From assembly GCA_012515725.1 (NCBI GenBank), contig JAAYXU010000048.1, positions 1-14,157 on the forward strand: a DNA stretch of 14,157 nucleotides, written 5' to 3'. This document shows, piece after piece, positions 1 to 6,500 of this stretch. The notes under the pieces were generated by a model. The model had not been told where the DNA came from and did not search any database. It saw only the letters and a program-made list of their open reading frames with translations. The stretch's first letter is position 1. Each line of letters opens with the position of its first letter. The position numbers were made by a program, and so were the translations under genes. This DNA is from Clostridiales bacterium (GTDB lineage: Bacteria > Bacillota > Clostridia > Christensenellales > UMGS416).

Positions 1-1035
1 GGGCCTTCGGAGGACTTTAAAACGCTGTGGGTACCGCTCACGCGTGTTGACGCCGGCGGAGTATGGAATCTGTCGGGGCGGGGAATCGGGCCCTCACCGG
101 GAATCATATGGATTACCGCTGACGACAGGCTGCTGCTTTTGGCTGGTACCGTGGATTCCCAGCGCTGGCGGCAGAAGGCCACAGAAATGGTTTTCTATAA
201 GGCGCAGAAAACCGCCGCGCCGCCGCTCTCTCCGACAGCCGCGCCTCAATCGCCTGCGAAGAAGCCCGCGGCGACTGAGCCCCAAGCAGGCCGGGTCTCT
301 GCGCCGCCGACAGAGGAAATAGATGAAACTCCGCCAATGAATGCTCCGGTTGGGCATGGTAAAACGATTGACGGACAAAAAGAAGAGGAACGGCAGCCTA
401 CCGCAATGGCGCCGTCCGCGGATAAGGTGGAGAAACCTGACGAATCAGCCGAAGAGAAACCCGCGTCCAGCGTTACACCTCCCGGAGAGGAAGTAACGGC
501 TGTGCGCGAAGAAGAGCCGGACGAGCCGACTCCGGACGCCGCTCCCGCGATCCGGGAGCAAGGCGGTGAGCCGGAACCTGTGGACGAACCCCCAGGCGAA
601 GAGAAGGAAGGGACGGACGCAAAAGCGCCGATTTCCCGCGCGCCGCTTAACCGAGGGCAACCGGCCACTCTGGCCGCAGAGCCCGCGCCGCAGGCAGCGC
701 TCCCGCGCGAATCCGAGTCCGCGCCGCTTCCAGCTGCGGTCGCGCCCGATACGATTCCCGAGCTCATGCGAACCTGTCCCGAAGACACGCCGTTTATCGG
801 ACTGCTGCCCGGAGCGCGTTTCGCGCGGGTTCCGATTCCCGGCGGGCAGGAGTACGATCACTATATCGTCGGGCATATTCCTATAGGTGAGCAGGGCTTC
901 TATCTGGTAGGGGTACCCGGGCCTGCGGGCTGGCAGCCCCCGGCAGGCCTGAGCCAGTTCATGCACTATCTGCCCGGACGGATGGGGGGAGGATACTGGG
1001 TACGTTATCTAGTACCCGAGGGCGGATGGAAGTAA
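1..1035 (+). CDS. Partial protein with Pro/Ala/Glu-rich linker and conserved-looking C-terminal domain (5' end outside window)
   Basis: Function not recognised. The frame is open from base 1, so 344 residues of the C-terminal part are visible and the true start lies to the left. A TTG at 139 could be mistaken for a start, but the residues before it read as ordered protein (for example WNLSGRGIG and GIIWITADDRLLLLAG) and it has no ribosome binding site. Three parts can be seen: an ordered end at residues 1-70; a low-complexity linker at about 75-245 rich in P, A, E and R; and an ordered end at about 250-344 rich in G, Y and W (FYLVGVPGPAGW, then GGGYWVRYLVPEGGW). The last part recalls, from memory, a C-terminal domain in clostridial proteins of unknown role with a PG...P.G...W...GYW..YI pattern. 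No signal peptide or membrane segment is visible. It converges on the minus-strand gene that follows. Confidence 0.8.
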   Translation, partial: GPSEDFKTLWVPLTRVDAGGVWNLSGRGIGPSPGIIWITADDRLLLLAGTVDSQRWRQKATEMVFYKAQKTAAPPLSPTAAPQSPAKKPAATEPQAGRVSAPPTEEIDETPPMNAPVGHGKTIDGQKEEERQPTAMAPSADKVEKPDESAEEKPASSVTPPGEEVTAVREEEPDEPTPDAAPAIREQGGEPEPVDEPPGEEKEGTDAKAPISRAPLNRGQPATLAAEPAPQAALPRESESAPLPAAVAPDTIPELMRTCPEDTPFIGLLPGARFARVPIPGGQEYDHYIVGHIPIGEQGFYLVGVPGPAGWQPPAGLSQFMHYLPGRMGGGYWVRYLVPEGGWK

Positions 1036-1055
1036 TATTTTCTACCTGGGTATGA

Positions 1056-1081
1056 TAAAGGGCAGGGGTTCCTGCCCTTTA
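1056..1081. terminator. Hairpin between convergent genes, likely bidirectional terminator
   Basis: Perfect 11-bp inverted repeat (1056-1066 pairs with 1071-1081) around a GGTT loop. It lies 20 bases after the stop at 1035 and 11 bases before the stop of the minus-strand gene at 1093. The stem ends in CCCTTT on one side and AAAGGG on the other, so each strand has a short T run inside the stem, but no free T-tract follows. That makes intrinsic termination plausible rather than certain. Confidence 0.55.
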
Positions 1082-1092
1082 AGTCGCATTTG

Positions 1093-1572
1093 TTATTCTA
1101 CGCAGTCAGGGCAATATACGACCGTTAACTCCTGATATGCTCTGAAAGATCCTTTGTTAGTAAGGAAGATAAACCCTCCCTCCGGACCTATGCGCAGAGG
1201 ATAGATAAAGTCTGTTTCAAACGCTGCTACAGATATATCGGGATCCTTGGGATAATCCGTCACATAAATCCTTTGTCCTACTCCTTCAACTATGGAAAAC
1301 ACCGTGACAGATACAAAATCAAAACCGGGGGCTGCTTCGGATGTCGTTACGGAAGCCCGTATTTTAGTGATACAGGCGTTTGGCGGAAGATTGACACTCG
1401 TCAGAACACTGTCGGGAAGCTCGGAGGTTACCGAATCCGCCGGGCAGAATGCTCTGTCCTGTGAGTCCGCCTGTCGGTCACAGCACACTATGACAATTCC
1501 TGTAACGATCACCAGTATGCACACGAGTATGCACACGATATATATACCGCAGCTATGCTTTATTAACTGCAT
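1093..1572 (-). CDS. Membrane-anchored protein of unknown function with C-terminal CPDC motif
   Basis: 159 residues; not recognised. A hydrophobic segment at about 9-30 follows a short K/H-containing start, so the protein is probably an N-terminal signal anchor with the remaining ~125 residues outside the membrane. That part reads as alternating beta-type sequence (for example FDFVSVTVFSIVEG and GGFIFLTNKGSF). Cysteines occur at 30, 31, 43, 154 and 157, the last two forming CPDC three residues from the end. The VIVCC stretch is not a lipobox, because the residue before Cys is Val. The ATG is supported by AAAGGAG 7 bases upstream on the minus strand. GC content is roughly 45%, well below the neighbours, which suggests different ancestry or relaxed composition. 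It stands alone on its strand between two plus-strand units, so it is probably expressed independently. Confidence 0.75.
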   Translation of the reverse strand: MQLIKHSCGIYIVCILVCILVIVTGIVIVCCDRQADSQDRAFCPADSVTSELPDSVLTSVNLPPNACITKIRASVTTSEAAPGFDFVSVTVFSIVEGVGQRIYVTDYPKDPDISVAAFETDFIYPLRIGPEGGFIFLTNKGSFRAYQELTVVYCPDCVE

Positions 1573-1623
1573 GTTGCTACTCCTTTCGATTACCGTTTAT
1601 ATTTGCGAATCTATATCGCAGTA

Positions 1624-1650
1624 CACCATATGGTATGGGCGGGGTAAGTG
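1624..1650 (-). promoter_or_regulatory. Weak candidate promoter-like motif upstream of the minus-strand membrane protein gene
   Basis: On the minus strand the sequence reads CAC, 15 bases, CATATGGTG, ending 51 bases before the ATG at 1572. Exactly the same arrangement lies upstream of the other minus-strand gene in the window (6501-6527). CATA followed by T after three bases resembles -10 elements of sporulation sigma factors E and K, but the spacing is short and the -35 match poor. The core is also part of a 10-bp palindrome (ACCATATGGT, 1625-1634), which could instead be a protein-binding site. Confidence 0.25.
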
Positions 1651-1679
1651 ACACCCGGCCTTAAAGTCCACGCTTTTTC

Positions 1680-1708
1680 TTTTCATCGACCGCTTTTCAT
1701 GCTACAAT
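1680..1708 (+). promoter_or_regulatory. Sigma-A-type promoter for the 1730-6203 run
   Basis: TTTTCA at 1680-1685 (4 of 6 to TTGACA), a 17-base spacer, and TACAAT at 1703-1708 (5 of 6 to TATAAT). The predicted transcription start near 1715 lies just before the purine-rich ribosome binding site (GGGGGAG, 1721-1727) of the gene at 1730, giving a very short leader. Confidence 0.6.
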
Positions 1709-1729
1709 TGGTGAAAATAAGGGGGAGCC

Positions 1730-2578
1730 ATGTTCGGATATCTGAGGCCGCTTATACCCGAGCTCAAGGTGAGCCAATACTACCGTTACCGCGCGCACTA
1801 CTGCGGTCTGTGCAGAGCCACGGCGCTGACCTGCGGGCAGGTTCCCCGCCTCGCGCTCACATATGATACGGCACTGATGAGCCTGCTGCTGTCTGATCTG
1901 GCCGGAGAACCCGAGCGGATACGGGACAGACGGTGCGTCGTGCGGCCGCTGCGCGCGCACAGGGTAAGTGAACCCGGACAGGCAGCTTTTTACTGTGCGG
2001 ATCTGGGCCTGCTGCTCGCGCACCGTCGCACGATCGACGGATGGCGGGACGAGCGTGATGTCCGGGCGGGAATGGGAAGGCTTGCGCTGGCGGGTTATGC
2101 GCGGGGCGCAGCCAGGCGGCTTGCAGATGTGGCGCGGCAGGTGGACGCGCGGCTAACAGAGCTTCTTGCGCTGGAGCGCGACAAGTGCGGGCAGATGGAT
2201 TACCCGGCCGAGGTGTTTGGAGCGTTGCTGGAGGAGGCGGCCGTTTCGTGTCCGGGGCTTGGCACGGCGGTTCGTGAGCCGCTTGCGTGGATGGCGCGCC
2301 AGACAGGCAGGTGGCTGTACATGATCGACGCTCTGGACGATATCGCGCGCGACGAGGCTTCGGGCAGCTATAATCCGCTGCTTCTGGCACCGGGCAGCCG
2401 GGAGGACGCGGTGCGGCTGACGGCTGAGGCCTGCCGCTGGGCGGCGGGACAGGCGGCCGCGGCGCTCGACCTTATGGATCTGCGCTATAGCCGCGAGATC
2501 ATACAAAACGTTGTATACGCCGGTATGCCCGAGAGGCTCGGCGCGATCACTAAAGAAGGAGTACCCGCAGATGGATGA
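1730..2578 (+). CDS. DUF5685 family protein
   Basis: 282 residues. The N-terminus MFGYLRPLIPELKV followed by YRAHYCGLC (C25, C28) is the hallmark I know for DUF5685, a Firmicutes family of unknown function. The rest is predicted all-helical and soluble. Two Asp-rich stretches stand out: DGWRDERD (103-110) and DALDDIARDEASGSYNP (200-216). The second resembles the NxxRDxxEDxxxGRxYxP motif of squalene/phytoene synthases, so a trans-prenyltransferase-like fold is possible; this is inference. The ATG is fixed by GGGGGAG 2 bases upstream and by a promoter directly ahead. The gene overlaps the following J-domain gene by 8 bases, so the two are translationally coupled and probably act together. Confidence 0.85.
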   Translation: MFGYLRPLIPELKVSQYYRYRAHYCGLCRATALTCGQVPRLALTYDTALMSLLLSDLAGEPERIRDRRCVVRPLRAHRVSEPGQAAFYCADLGLLLAHRRTIDGWRDERDVRAGMGRLALAGYARGAARRLADVARQVDARLTELLALERDKCGQMDYPAEVFGALLEEAAVSCPGLGTAVREPLAWMARQTGRWLYMIDALDDIARDEASGSYNPLLLAPGSREDAVRLTAEACRWAAGQAAAALDLMDLRYSREIIQNVVYAGMPERLGAITKEGVPADG

Positions 2579-3179
2579 TCCGTGGAAGGTGCTGGGTGTC
2601 CGGCAGGGAGCCTCCCAGGAGGAAATAAAAAGCGCATACCGCAAGCTGGTCAAACAGTATCACCCGGACCGCTACGTCGACAATCCGCTCAAGGAGCTGG
2701 CTCAGGAAAAGCTCAAGCAGATCAACGAGGCCTATGACACGCTAACCCGGAACGGGGGCGCGCAGCCGGGCGCTGGCGGGGCGGGACACGCGTCGGGCGA
2801 ATACACGGGTACGGGAGGCGGCGACTTCCTGCGGGTGCGGCAGCTCATCCAGAGCGGGAATATAGTGATGGCCGAGGCGCTCCTGGACAACATGACCGCG
2901 CAGCCCGCTGAATGGCACTTCCTAAAGGGAATGTGTCTGCTGCGGCGGGGCATGTATATCGAGGGGCGGCAGCATATCGAGATGGCGGTCGAGATGGATC
3001 CGGGCAATCCGGAGTACCGGTCAGCGCTGGCTAACATAGCGGGCGGAGGCGGCGTATACCGCCAGCGCACATACAGGGCGGGCGGCGCGCAGGACGATTT
3101 CTGCCGTATATGCGAGTGCCTGATCTGCTCGGACTGCTGCTGCGAATGCATGGGTGGGGATCTCATACCCTGCTGCTGA
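2571..3179 (+). CDS. J-domain (DnaJ-like) protein with cysteine-rich C-terminal tail
   Basis: 202 residues. The N-terminal J domain (about 4-60) carries the HPD tripeptide at 31-33 that stimulates Hsp70 (DnaK) ATPase. A Gly-rich linker follows (62-84), then a helical TPR-like region (about 85-155, with EWHFLKGMCLLRRGMY and AVEMDPGNPEYRSALA), then a tail with 10 cysteines in its last 25 residues (178-202, CRICECLICSD, CCCECMGG and the terminal CC). It lacks the G/F region plus zinc-finger layout of canonical DnaJ, so it is a specialised co-chaperone, not the housekeeping DnaJ. The tail may bind metal or be lipid-modified. The ATG at 2571 is preferred over an upstream in-frame ATG at 2511 because GAAGGAG lies 9 bases before it and the J domain begins at once; it overlaps the DUF5685 gene by 8 bases. 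Confidence 0.88.
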   Translation: MDDPWKVLGVRQGASQEEIKSAYRKLVKQYHPDRYVDNPLKELAQEKLKQINEAYDTLTRNGGAQPGAGGAGHASGEYTGTGGGDFLRVRQLIQSGNIVMAEALLDNMTAQPAEWHFLKGMCLLRRGMYIEGRQHIEMAVEMDPGNPEYRSALANIAGGGGVYRQRTYRAGGAQDDFCRICECLICSDCCCECMGGDLIPCC

Positions 3180-3191
3180 TGACCAGCAGCA
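3171..3191. other. Hairpin spanning the stop codon of the J-domain gene
   Basis: Perfect 8-bp inverted repeat (TGCTGCTG at 3171-3178, CAGCAGCA at 3184-3191, 5-base loop) that contains the TGA stop at 3177-3179. No T-tract follows and the next gene begins 37 bases later, so it could lower readthrough into the membrane-protein gene or protect the upstream mRNA end, rather than terminate fully. The repeat may also be fortuitous. Confidence 0.3.
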
Positions 3192-3216
3192 CATATCCAT
3201 ATCATGTCGGATTACC

Positions 3217-3222
3217 GGGAGG
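3217..3222 (+). promoter_or_regulatory. Ribosome binding site that decides the start at 3228
   Basis: GGGAGG sits 5 bases before the ATG at 3228. The in-frame ATG at 3204 has no purine-rich sequence in front of it, so 3228 is the better start for the membrane-protein gene. Confidence 0.6.
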
Positions 3223-3227
3223 CGCAC

Positions 3228-3740
3228 ATGCGGGGAGCTGCGAGAAAAATGGCTGTCTCCGCCGTGATGACGGCGGTATCGGCAGCGGGGCTTGTGCTGG
3301 GCACGGCGCTGCCTACGCTGCAGCTCTCGCTCTATGCGGCGCTGTCGGCGTTTCCGGCGGTGCTGGCTGCCGAGGGTGCGGCGTTATATGGCATTCTGTC
3401 GGCGACCGCGGCGACCATTTTAGGTTTTGTGCTGGCCCCCGACAAGCTGGCGGTGCTGACCTACGCGCTGTTTTTCGGCTGGTATGGCCCGGTCTACGTC
3501 GCGCTGGCCTGCCGGATGGGGCGGTGGGCCGCGCTGGCCGTCAAGGCCGCGCTCTTTAACGCGGCGCTGGCGGCGGGGCTTGTGGGCTTCAGGCTGCTGG
3601 CTGTGGATATAGGTTATCCGTGGTGGATGTTCGCGCTGGCGGGCCAGCCGCTTTTTTTGCTGTATGACAGGGTGCTGGGGCTGTTTCTCGGGTTCTATGA
3701 GAGAAAGCTGCGGCGCTATATCATGGGGGGATCGCGATGA
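3228..3740 (+). CDS. Small multi-pass membrane protein of unknown function
   Basis: 170 residues from the chosen start. Four or five hydrophobic segments can be drawn, roughly at 8-25, 28-45, 50-68, 75-92 and 105-125, with another weaker one near 135-155 (YPWWMFALAGQPLFLLYD). The C-terminus is basic (ERKLRRYIMGGSR) and so probably cytoplasmic. The overall look (small, Ala/Leu/Gly-rich, short loops) resembles substrate-binding S subunits of energy-coupling factor transporters or the DUF2232 group, but no diagnostic motif is visible and no transporter ATPase is nearby. The 3' end overlaps the next gene by an ATGA, indicating translational coupling to the acetyltransferase. Function is not assigned. 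Confidence 0.75.
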   Translation: MRGAARKMAVSAVMTAVSAAGLVLGTALPTLQLSLYAALSAFPAVLAAEGAALYGILSATAATILGFVLAPDKLAVLTYALFFGWYGPVYVALACRMGRWAALAVKAALFNAALAAGLVGFRLLAVDIGYPWWMFALAGQPLFLLYDRVLGLFLGFYERKLRRYIMGGSR

Positions 3741-4276
3741 ATCTGCGCGAAGCGGTCCGGGAGGATCTGCCCGGCATCAATGAAATATACAACGAAGCCG
3801 TCCGCAATACGACGGCGAACTGGTCCTGCGCCGAGCGCAGCCTCCGAGAGGCCGGGGAGTGGTTTGCGCAGTACGGCGCGCCTAATAGACCGCTTATAGT
3901 GGCCGAGGAGGACGCCCGTGTGGTCGGTTACGCGTGCCTGTCGGCATTCCGGGAGAAGGACGCCTATTGGCCGGTGGCCGAAAACTCCGTATACGTGCAC
4001 CTGGATTACCGGGGCAGGGGCATCGGAACGCGGCTCATGGAGCGCGTCATCGCGCTGGGCCGAGAGGCCGGACTGCGGGTCATCACGGCCTGGGTCGACG
4101 CGGACAACGATGAAAGCATCGTCTTTCACGAGCGGCTGGGTTTCGAGCGGGTGGGTATCATGCGGAACGTGGGCGAGAAGTTCGGACAGAAGCTGAGCGT
4201 CGTAATACTGGATCTCGATCTTACAAAGGGGGGCCATGACGATAGATATGCGCGTCGGGGAGGCGGAGCTCGCTGA
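3737..4276 (+). CDS. GNAT N-acetyltransferase, phosphinothricin-acetyltransferase (PAT/Bar)-like
   Basis: 179 residues, usual length for the family. The order of motifs follows the PAT-like branch of GNAT: REAVREDLPGINEIYNEAV (3-21), NTTANW (24-29), VGYACLSAFREKDAYWP (about 61-77), SVYVHLDYRGRGIGTRLM (84-101) with the acetyl-CoA pyrophosphate loop RGRGIG, then DADNDESIVFHERLGFERVG (117-136) and VGEKFGQ near 143. It would transfer acetyl from acetyl-CoA to a small amine in the cytoplasm. Family members act on phosphinothricin, methionine sulfoximine or other amino-acid-like amines, and the actual substrate cannot be read here. It starts inside the stop of the upstream membrane-protein gene (ATGA). 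Its last 13 codons lie inside the following flavoprotein gene and read as a basic Gly/Arg tail not typical of the family. Confidence 0.88.
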   Translation: MNLREAVREDLPGINEIYNEAVRNTTANWSCAERSLREAGEWFAQYGAPNRPLIVAEEDARVVGYACLSAFREKDAYWPVAENSVYVHLDYRGRGIGTRLMERVIALGREAGLRVITAWVDADNDESIVFHERLGFERVGIMRNVGEKFGQKLSVVILDLDLTKGGHDDRYARRGGGAR

Positions 4277-6203
4277 GCCTGTCCGCCTACATACCGCGGT
4301 CGTAGGGTCGGGCGCGGCGGGATGGAATGCCGCAGGTAGGCTCAAAACGCTGGGCGTCCCGGCGGTGGCGGTGGTGACCGAGAGCCGGATGGCCGGGACT
4401 TCCCGCAATACCGGAAGCGACAAGCAAACGTACTACAAGCTGGGACTGTCGGGCGATACTCCTGACTCGGTCTACGAGATGGCGCGAACGCTGTTCGAGG
4501 GCGGCGCGACCGACGGAGATACCGCGCTGGCTGAGGCGTCGTCGTCGGCCCGCTGTTTTTTTCATCTTGCAGAGCTGGGCGTGCCGTTCCCGCACGACCG
4601 CTACGGGCGCTACGCGGGCTATAAGACCGATCACGATCCCGCGCGCCGCGCCGCATCCTGCGGGCCATATACATCCCGGATCATGACCGAGTGTCTGGAG
4701 CGGGAAGCGGTAAGCCGGGGCGTCGCGGTACTGGACGGGCTGCGCGTAGTACGCGTACTGACCCGGGCGGGCCGCGTCGCCGGACTGCTGGCGCTTGATC
4801 GGGACGCGCTGTCCGCGGGGCGCGTGCGGTACGTTCCCATACTGTGCCGGAATATTGTCTGGGCGACCGGCGGTCCGGCGGGGCTATATAGCGCTTCGGT
4901 CTACCCGGAGAGCCAGTGGGGCGGAACCGGTACTGCGCTGATGGCCGGCGCGGCGGGGCAAAACCTGACCGAATGGCAGTACGGACTTGCCTCCGTCCGG
5001 CCTAGGTGGAACGTTTCAGGCTCCTATCAGCAGGCGCTTCCAAGGTATCTTTCTACCGACTCCGCCGGGGGCGATCCGCGCGAGTTTCTGACCGATGTCT
5101 ATCGAGATCCCGGAGAATTGCTGACCGCGGTTTTTATGAAGGGGTACGAGTGGCCCTTTAACGCGGATCGTGTAGGACCCGGCGGCTCTTCGCTCGTAGA
5201 CCTTGCCGTGCACCGGGAGATTCATGAGCGCGGACGCCGCGTATGGCTGGACTTTACCACCAATCCGCTGGGACTTCCGACCGAGCGCCTGCTGACGCTG
5301 CTCAATGAGGAGGCGCGGGAGTATCTCATGCGCTCGGAGGCTTGCGCGGGCGCGCCCATTGACCGGCTTACGCGGATGAACCCCGGAGCGGTAGCCCTGT
5401 ACCGGGACAAGGGCGTGGATCTTTCGGCGGAGCCCCTGGAAATCGCGGTGTGCGCGCAGCATCACAACGGCGGTCTTGCGGCTGACTGCTGGAACAGGAG
5501 CAATCTGGCGAACTTTTATCCGGTCGGGGAGGCGTGCGGCAGCCATGGCGTTCGCCGCCCCGGAGGATGCGCCCTCAATGCCGGGCAGACCGGTTCGATG
5601 CGGGCGGCTTTCCAGATAGCGGCCCTGCGTGGGAAAGAGAGTCCCGCGTGCCGCATCACGGAGCCAATCCGGCGTCAGATCGGGGAAACGCTGGCTCTGG
5701 GCGGAGTGTTCGGGCGCGGCGGCAGCCGCTCGGCCGAGGACTGGATCGCGCGTATCCGCGGCCGCATGGACGGAGCCGCCGCGTTCATCCGCAGCGGACC
5801 GGCGGTGTCAGAAGCGCTGCGGGATACGCTTCGTGATCGAGCGGAGTTCGCAGACGCGGTGGCTGTCGATACCCCCGGAGGACTGCTCACGGCGTGGCTT
5901 GCGTGGGACATGCTCGCCGCACAGGCGGCGGCGCTGACCGCGATGGACGACTATATCCGCCGGGGAGGAGGCAGCCGCGGCTCGGCGCTAGTCGTGGGCG
6001 GCGATGGGAGCGGGGCGATTCCCGGATTCCCGGATCGCCGGATGATGCCCGTGGACGCGTCTTTGGACGGCCGGGTGCAGCAGGTATCGCTGCGGGAGGA
6101 CTCCTTCACGGTCGCATGGCGGGATGTGCGCCCGCTGCCTCAGCGGGACACATGGTTTGAAACCGTATGGGCAGGATATCGGCGGGGAGACAGCTTTCGG
6201 TAA
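4236..6203 (+). CDS. FAD-dependent oxidoreductase of the fumarate reductase/succinate dehydrogenase flavoprotein type
   Basis: 655 residues, soluble. The dinucleotide-binding loop is GSGAAG at 24-29, inside TAVVGSGAAGWNAA. GTSRNTGSDKQTYYK (54-68) and ATGG (210-213) are further FAD-domain landmarks. HHNGG (409-413) matches the HxxGG-type substrate region of fumarate reductase, SdhA and aspartate oxidase, and GEACGSHG (431-438) matches the C-terminal FAD contact. A helical C-terminal domain (about 475-655) includes the SdhA-like GGSRGSALV. The reaction is probably flavin-dependent reduction or oxidation of a small carboxylated substrate; the partner is unknown, since no iron-sulfur or membrane-anchor subunit is adjacent. 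No signal peptide is visible. The ATG at 4236 has AAAGGGG 4 bases upstream. The start overlaps the acetyltransferase gene by 41 bases. It is the last gene of this run. Confidence 0.88.
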   Translation: MTIDMRVGEAELAEPVRLHTAVVGSGAAGWNAAGRLKTLGVPAVAVVTESRMAGTSRNTGSDKQTYYKLGLSGDTPDSVYEMARTLFEGGATDGDTALAEASSSARCFFHLAELGVPFPHDRYGRYAGYKTDHDPARRAASCGPYTSRIMTECLEREAVSRGVAVLDGLRVVRVLTRAGRVAGLLALDRDALSAGRVRYVPILCRNIVWATGGPAGLYSASVYPESQWGGTGTALMAGAAGQNLTEWQYGLASVRPRWNVSGSYQQALPRYLSTDSAGGDPREFLTDVYRDPGELLTAVFMKGYEWPFNADRVGPGGSSLVDLAVHREIHERGRRVWLDFTTNPLGLPTERLLTLLNEEAREYLMRSEACAGAPIDRLTRMNPGAVALYRDKGVDLSAEPLEIAVCAQHHNGGLAADCWNRSNLANFYPVGEACGSHGVRRPGGCALNAGQTGSMRAAFQIAALRGKESPACRITEPIRRQIGETLALGGVFGRGGSRSAEDWIARIRGRMDGAAAFIRSGPAVSEALRDTLRDRAEFADAVAVDTPGGLLTAWLAWDMLAAQAAALTAMDDYIRRGGGSRGSALVVGGDGSGAIPGFPDRRMMPVDASLDGRVQQVSLREDSFTVAWRDVRPLPQRDTWFETVWAGYRRGDSFR

Positions 6204-6219
6204 TGTGCGCATAACCGAA

Positions 6220-6241
6220 AAGGATGGCGGCCGCCATCCTT
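6220..6241. terminator. Strong palindromic hairpin between convergent genes
   Basis: Perfect 22-base palindrome (9-bp stem AAGGATGGC/GCCATCCTT around GGCC), 17 bases after the flavoprotein stop and 17 before the end of the minus-strand gene. No long T-tract on either side, so termination is inferred from position and stem strength. Confidence 0.55.
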
Positions 6242-6257
6242 CTCGACAGGGGTCGAG
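6242..6257. terminator. Second short hairpin in the convergent gap
   Basis: CTCGAC (6242-6247) pairs with GTCGAG (6252-6257) across an AGGG loop. It abuts the preceding palindrome and the stop codon of the minus-strand gene (6258-6260), so the two hairpins fill most of the 54-base gap and probably act together to separate converging transcripts. Confidence 0.4.
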
Positions 6258-6470
6258 TTATGTGGCACTGCAGCGTCTGGAGTCGTCGTCGCAGAAGCCG
6301 CAGAAGAGTACGACGAGCAGCAGGAAGAAGAACAGAAGGCTGTCGCCGTCCTCTTCGCCCCACATACCGCAGTTGCAGAACAATACAACCAGCAGCAGGA
6401 AAAAGAAAAGCAGGCTGCTGTTGTCGTCTCCACCAAAACCCCTGAAGAGTCCGCCAAGGATACCGGCCAT
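6258..6470 (-). CDS. 70-residue membrane peptide with two identical hydrophobic segments
   Basis: Not a named family that I can assign, although short clostridial peptides with an SLLFFFLLLVVLF-type segment are familiar. Layout: N-terminal MAGILGGLFRGFGGDDNS, hydrophobic copy A SLLFFFLLLVVLFC (19-32), acidic spacer NCGMWGEEDGD (33-43), identical copy B (44-57), then the polar tail GFCDDDSRRCSAT. Five Cys lie at the segment ends and tail. Each segment of 13-14 residues is short for a full membrane span, so a hairpin or peripheral insertion is possible. The start at 6470 is chosen over longer in-frame starts because AAAAAGGAGG lies 7 bases upstream on the minus strand. It is alone on its strand with its own candidate promoter. 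The long open frame on the plus strand over this stretch is taken as a shadow. Confidence 0.8.
   Translation of the reverse strand: MAGILGGLFRGFGGDDNSSLLFFFLLLVVLFCNCGMWGEEDGDSLLFFFLLLVVLFCGFCDDDSRRCSAT
6300..6416 (-). repeat. Two 42-bp coding repeats, 75-bp period
   Basis: Copy A 6375-6416 and copy B 6300-6341 each encode SLLFFFLLLVVLFC. The DNA copies differ at 7 of 42 positions by hand alignment (about 83% identical) and every difference is silent, so the amino-acid sequence has been kept while the codons drifted. Confidence 0.9.
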
Positions 6471-6500
6471 AGGAAAACCTCCTTTTTGTGAATCTACTCC

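Noticed and set aside
1480..1486. VIVCC in the 1093-1572 protein as a lipoprotein signal
   Set aside because: The residue before Cys is Val rather than Gly, Ala or Ser, so it does not fit a lipobox.
3204..3227. ATG at 3204 as start of the small membrane protein
   Set aside because: No purine-rich site upstream, whereas ATG 3228 has GGGAGG at 5 bases.
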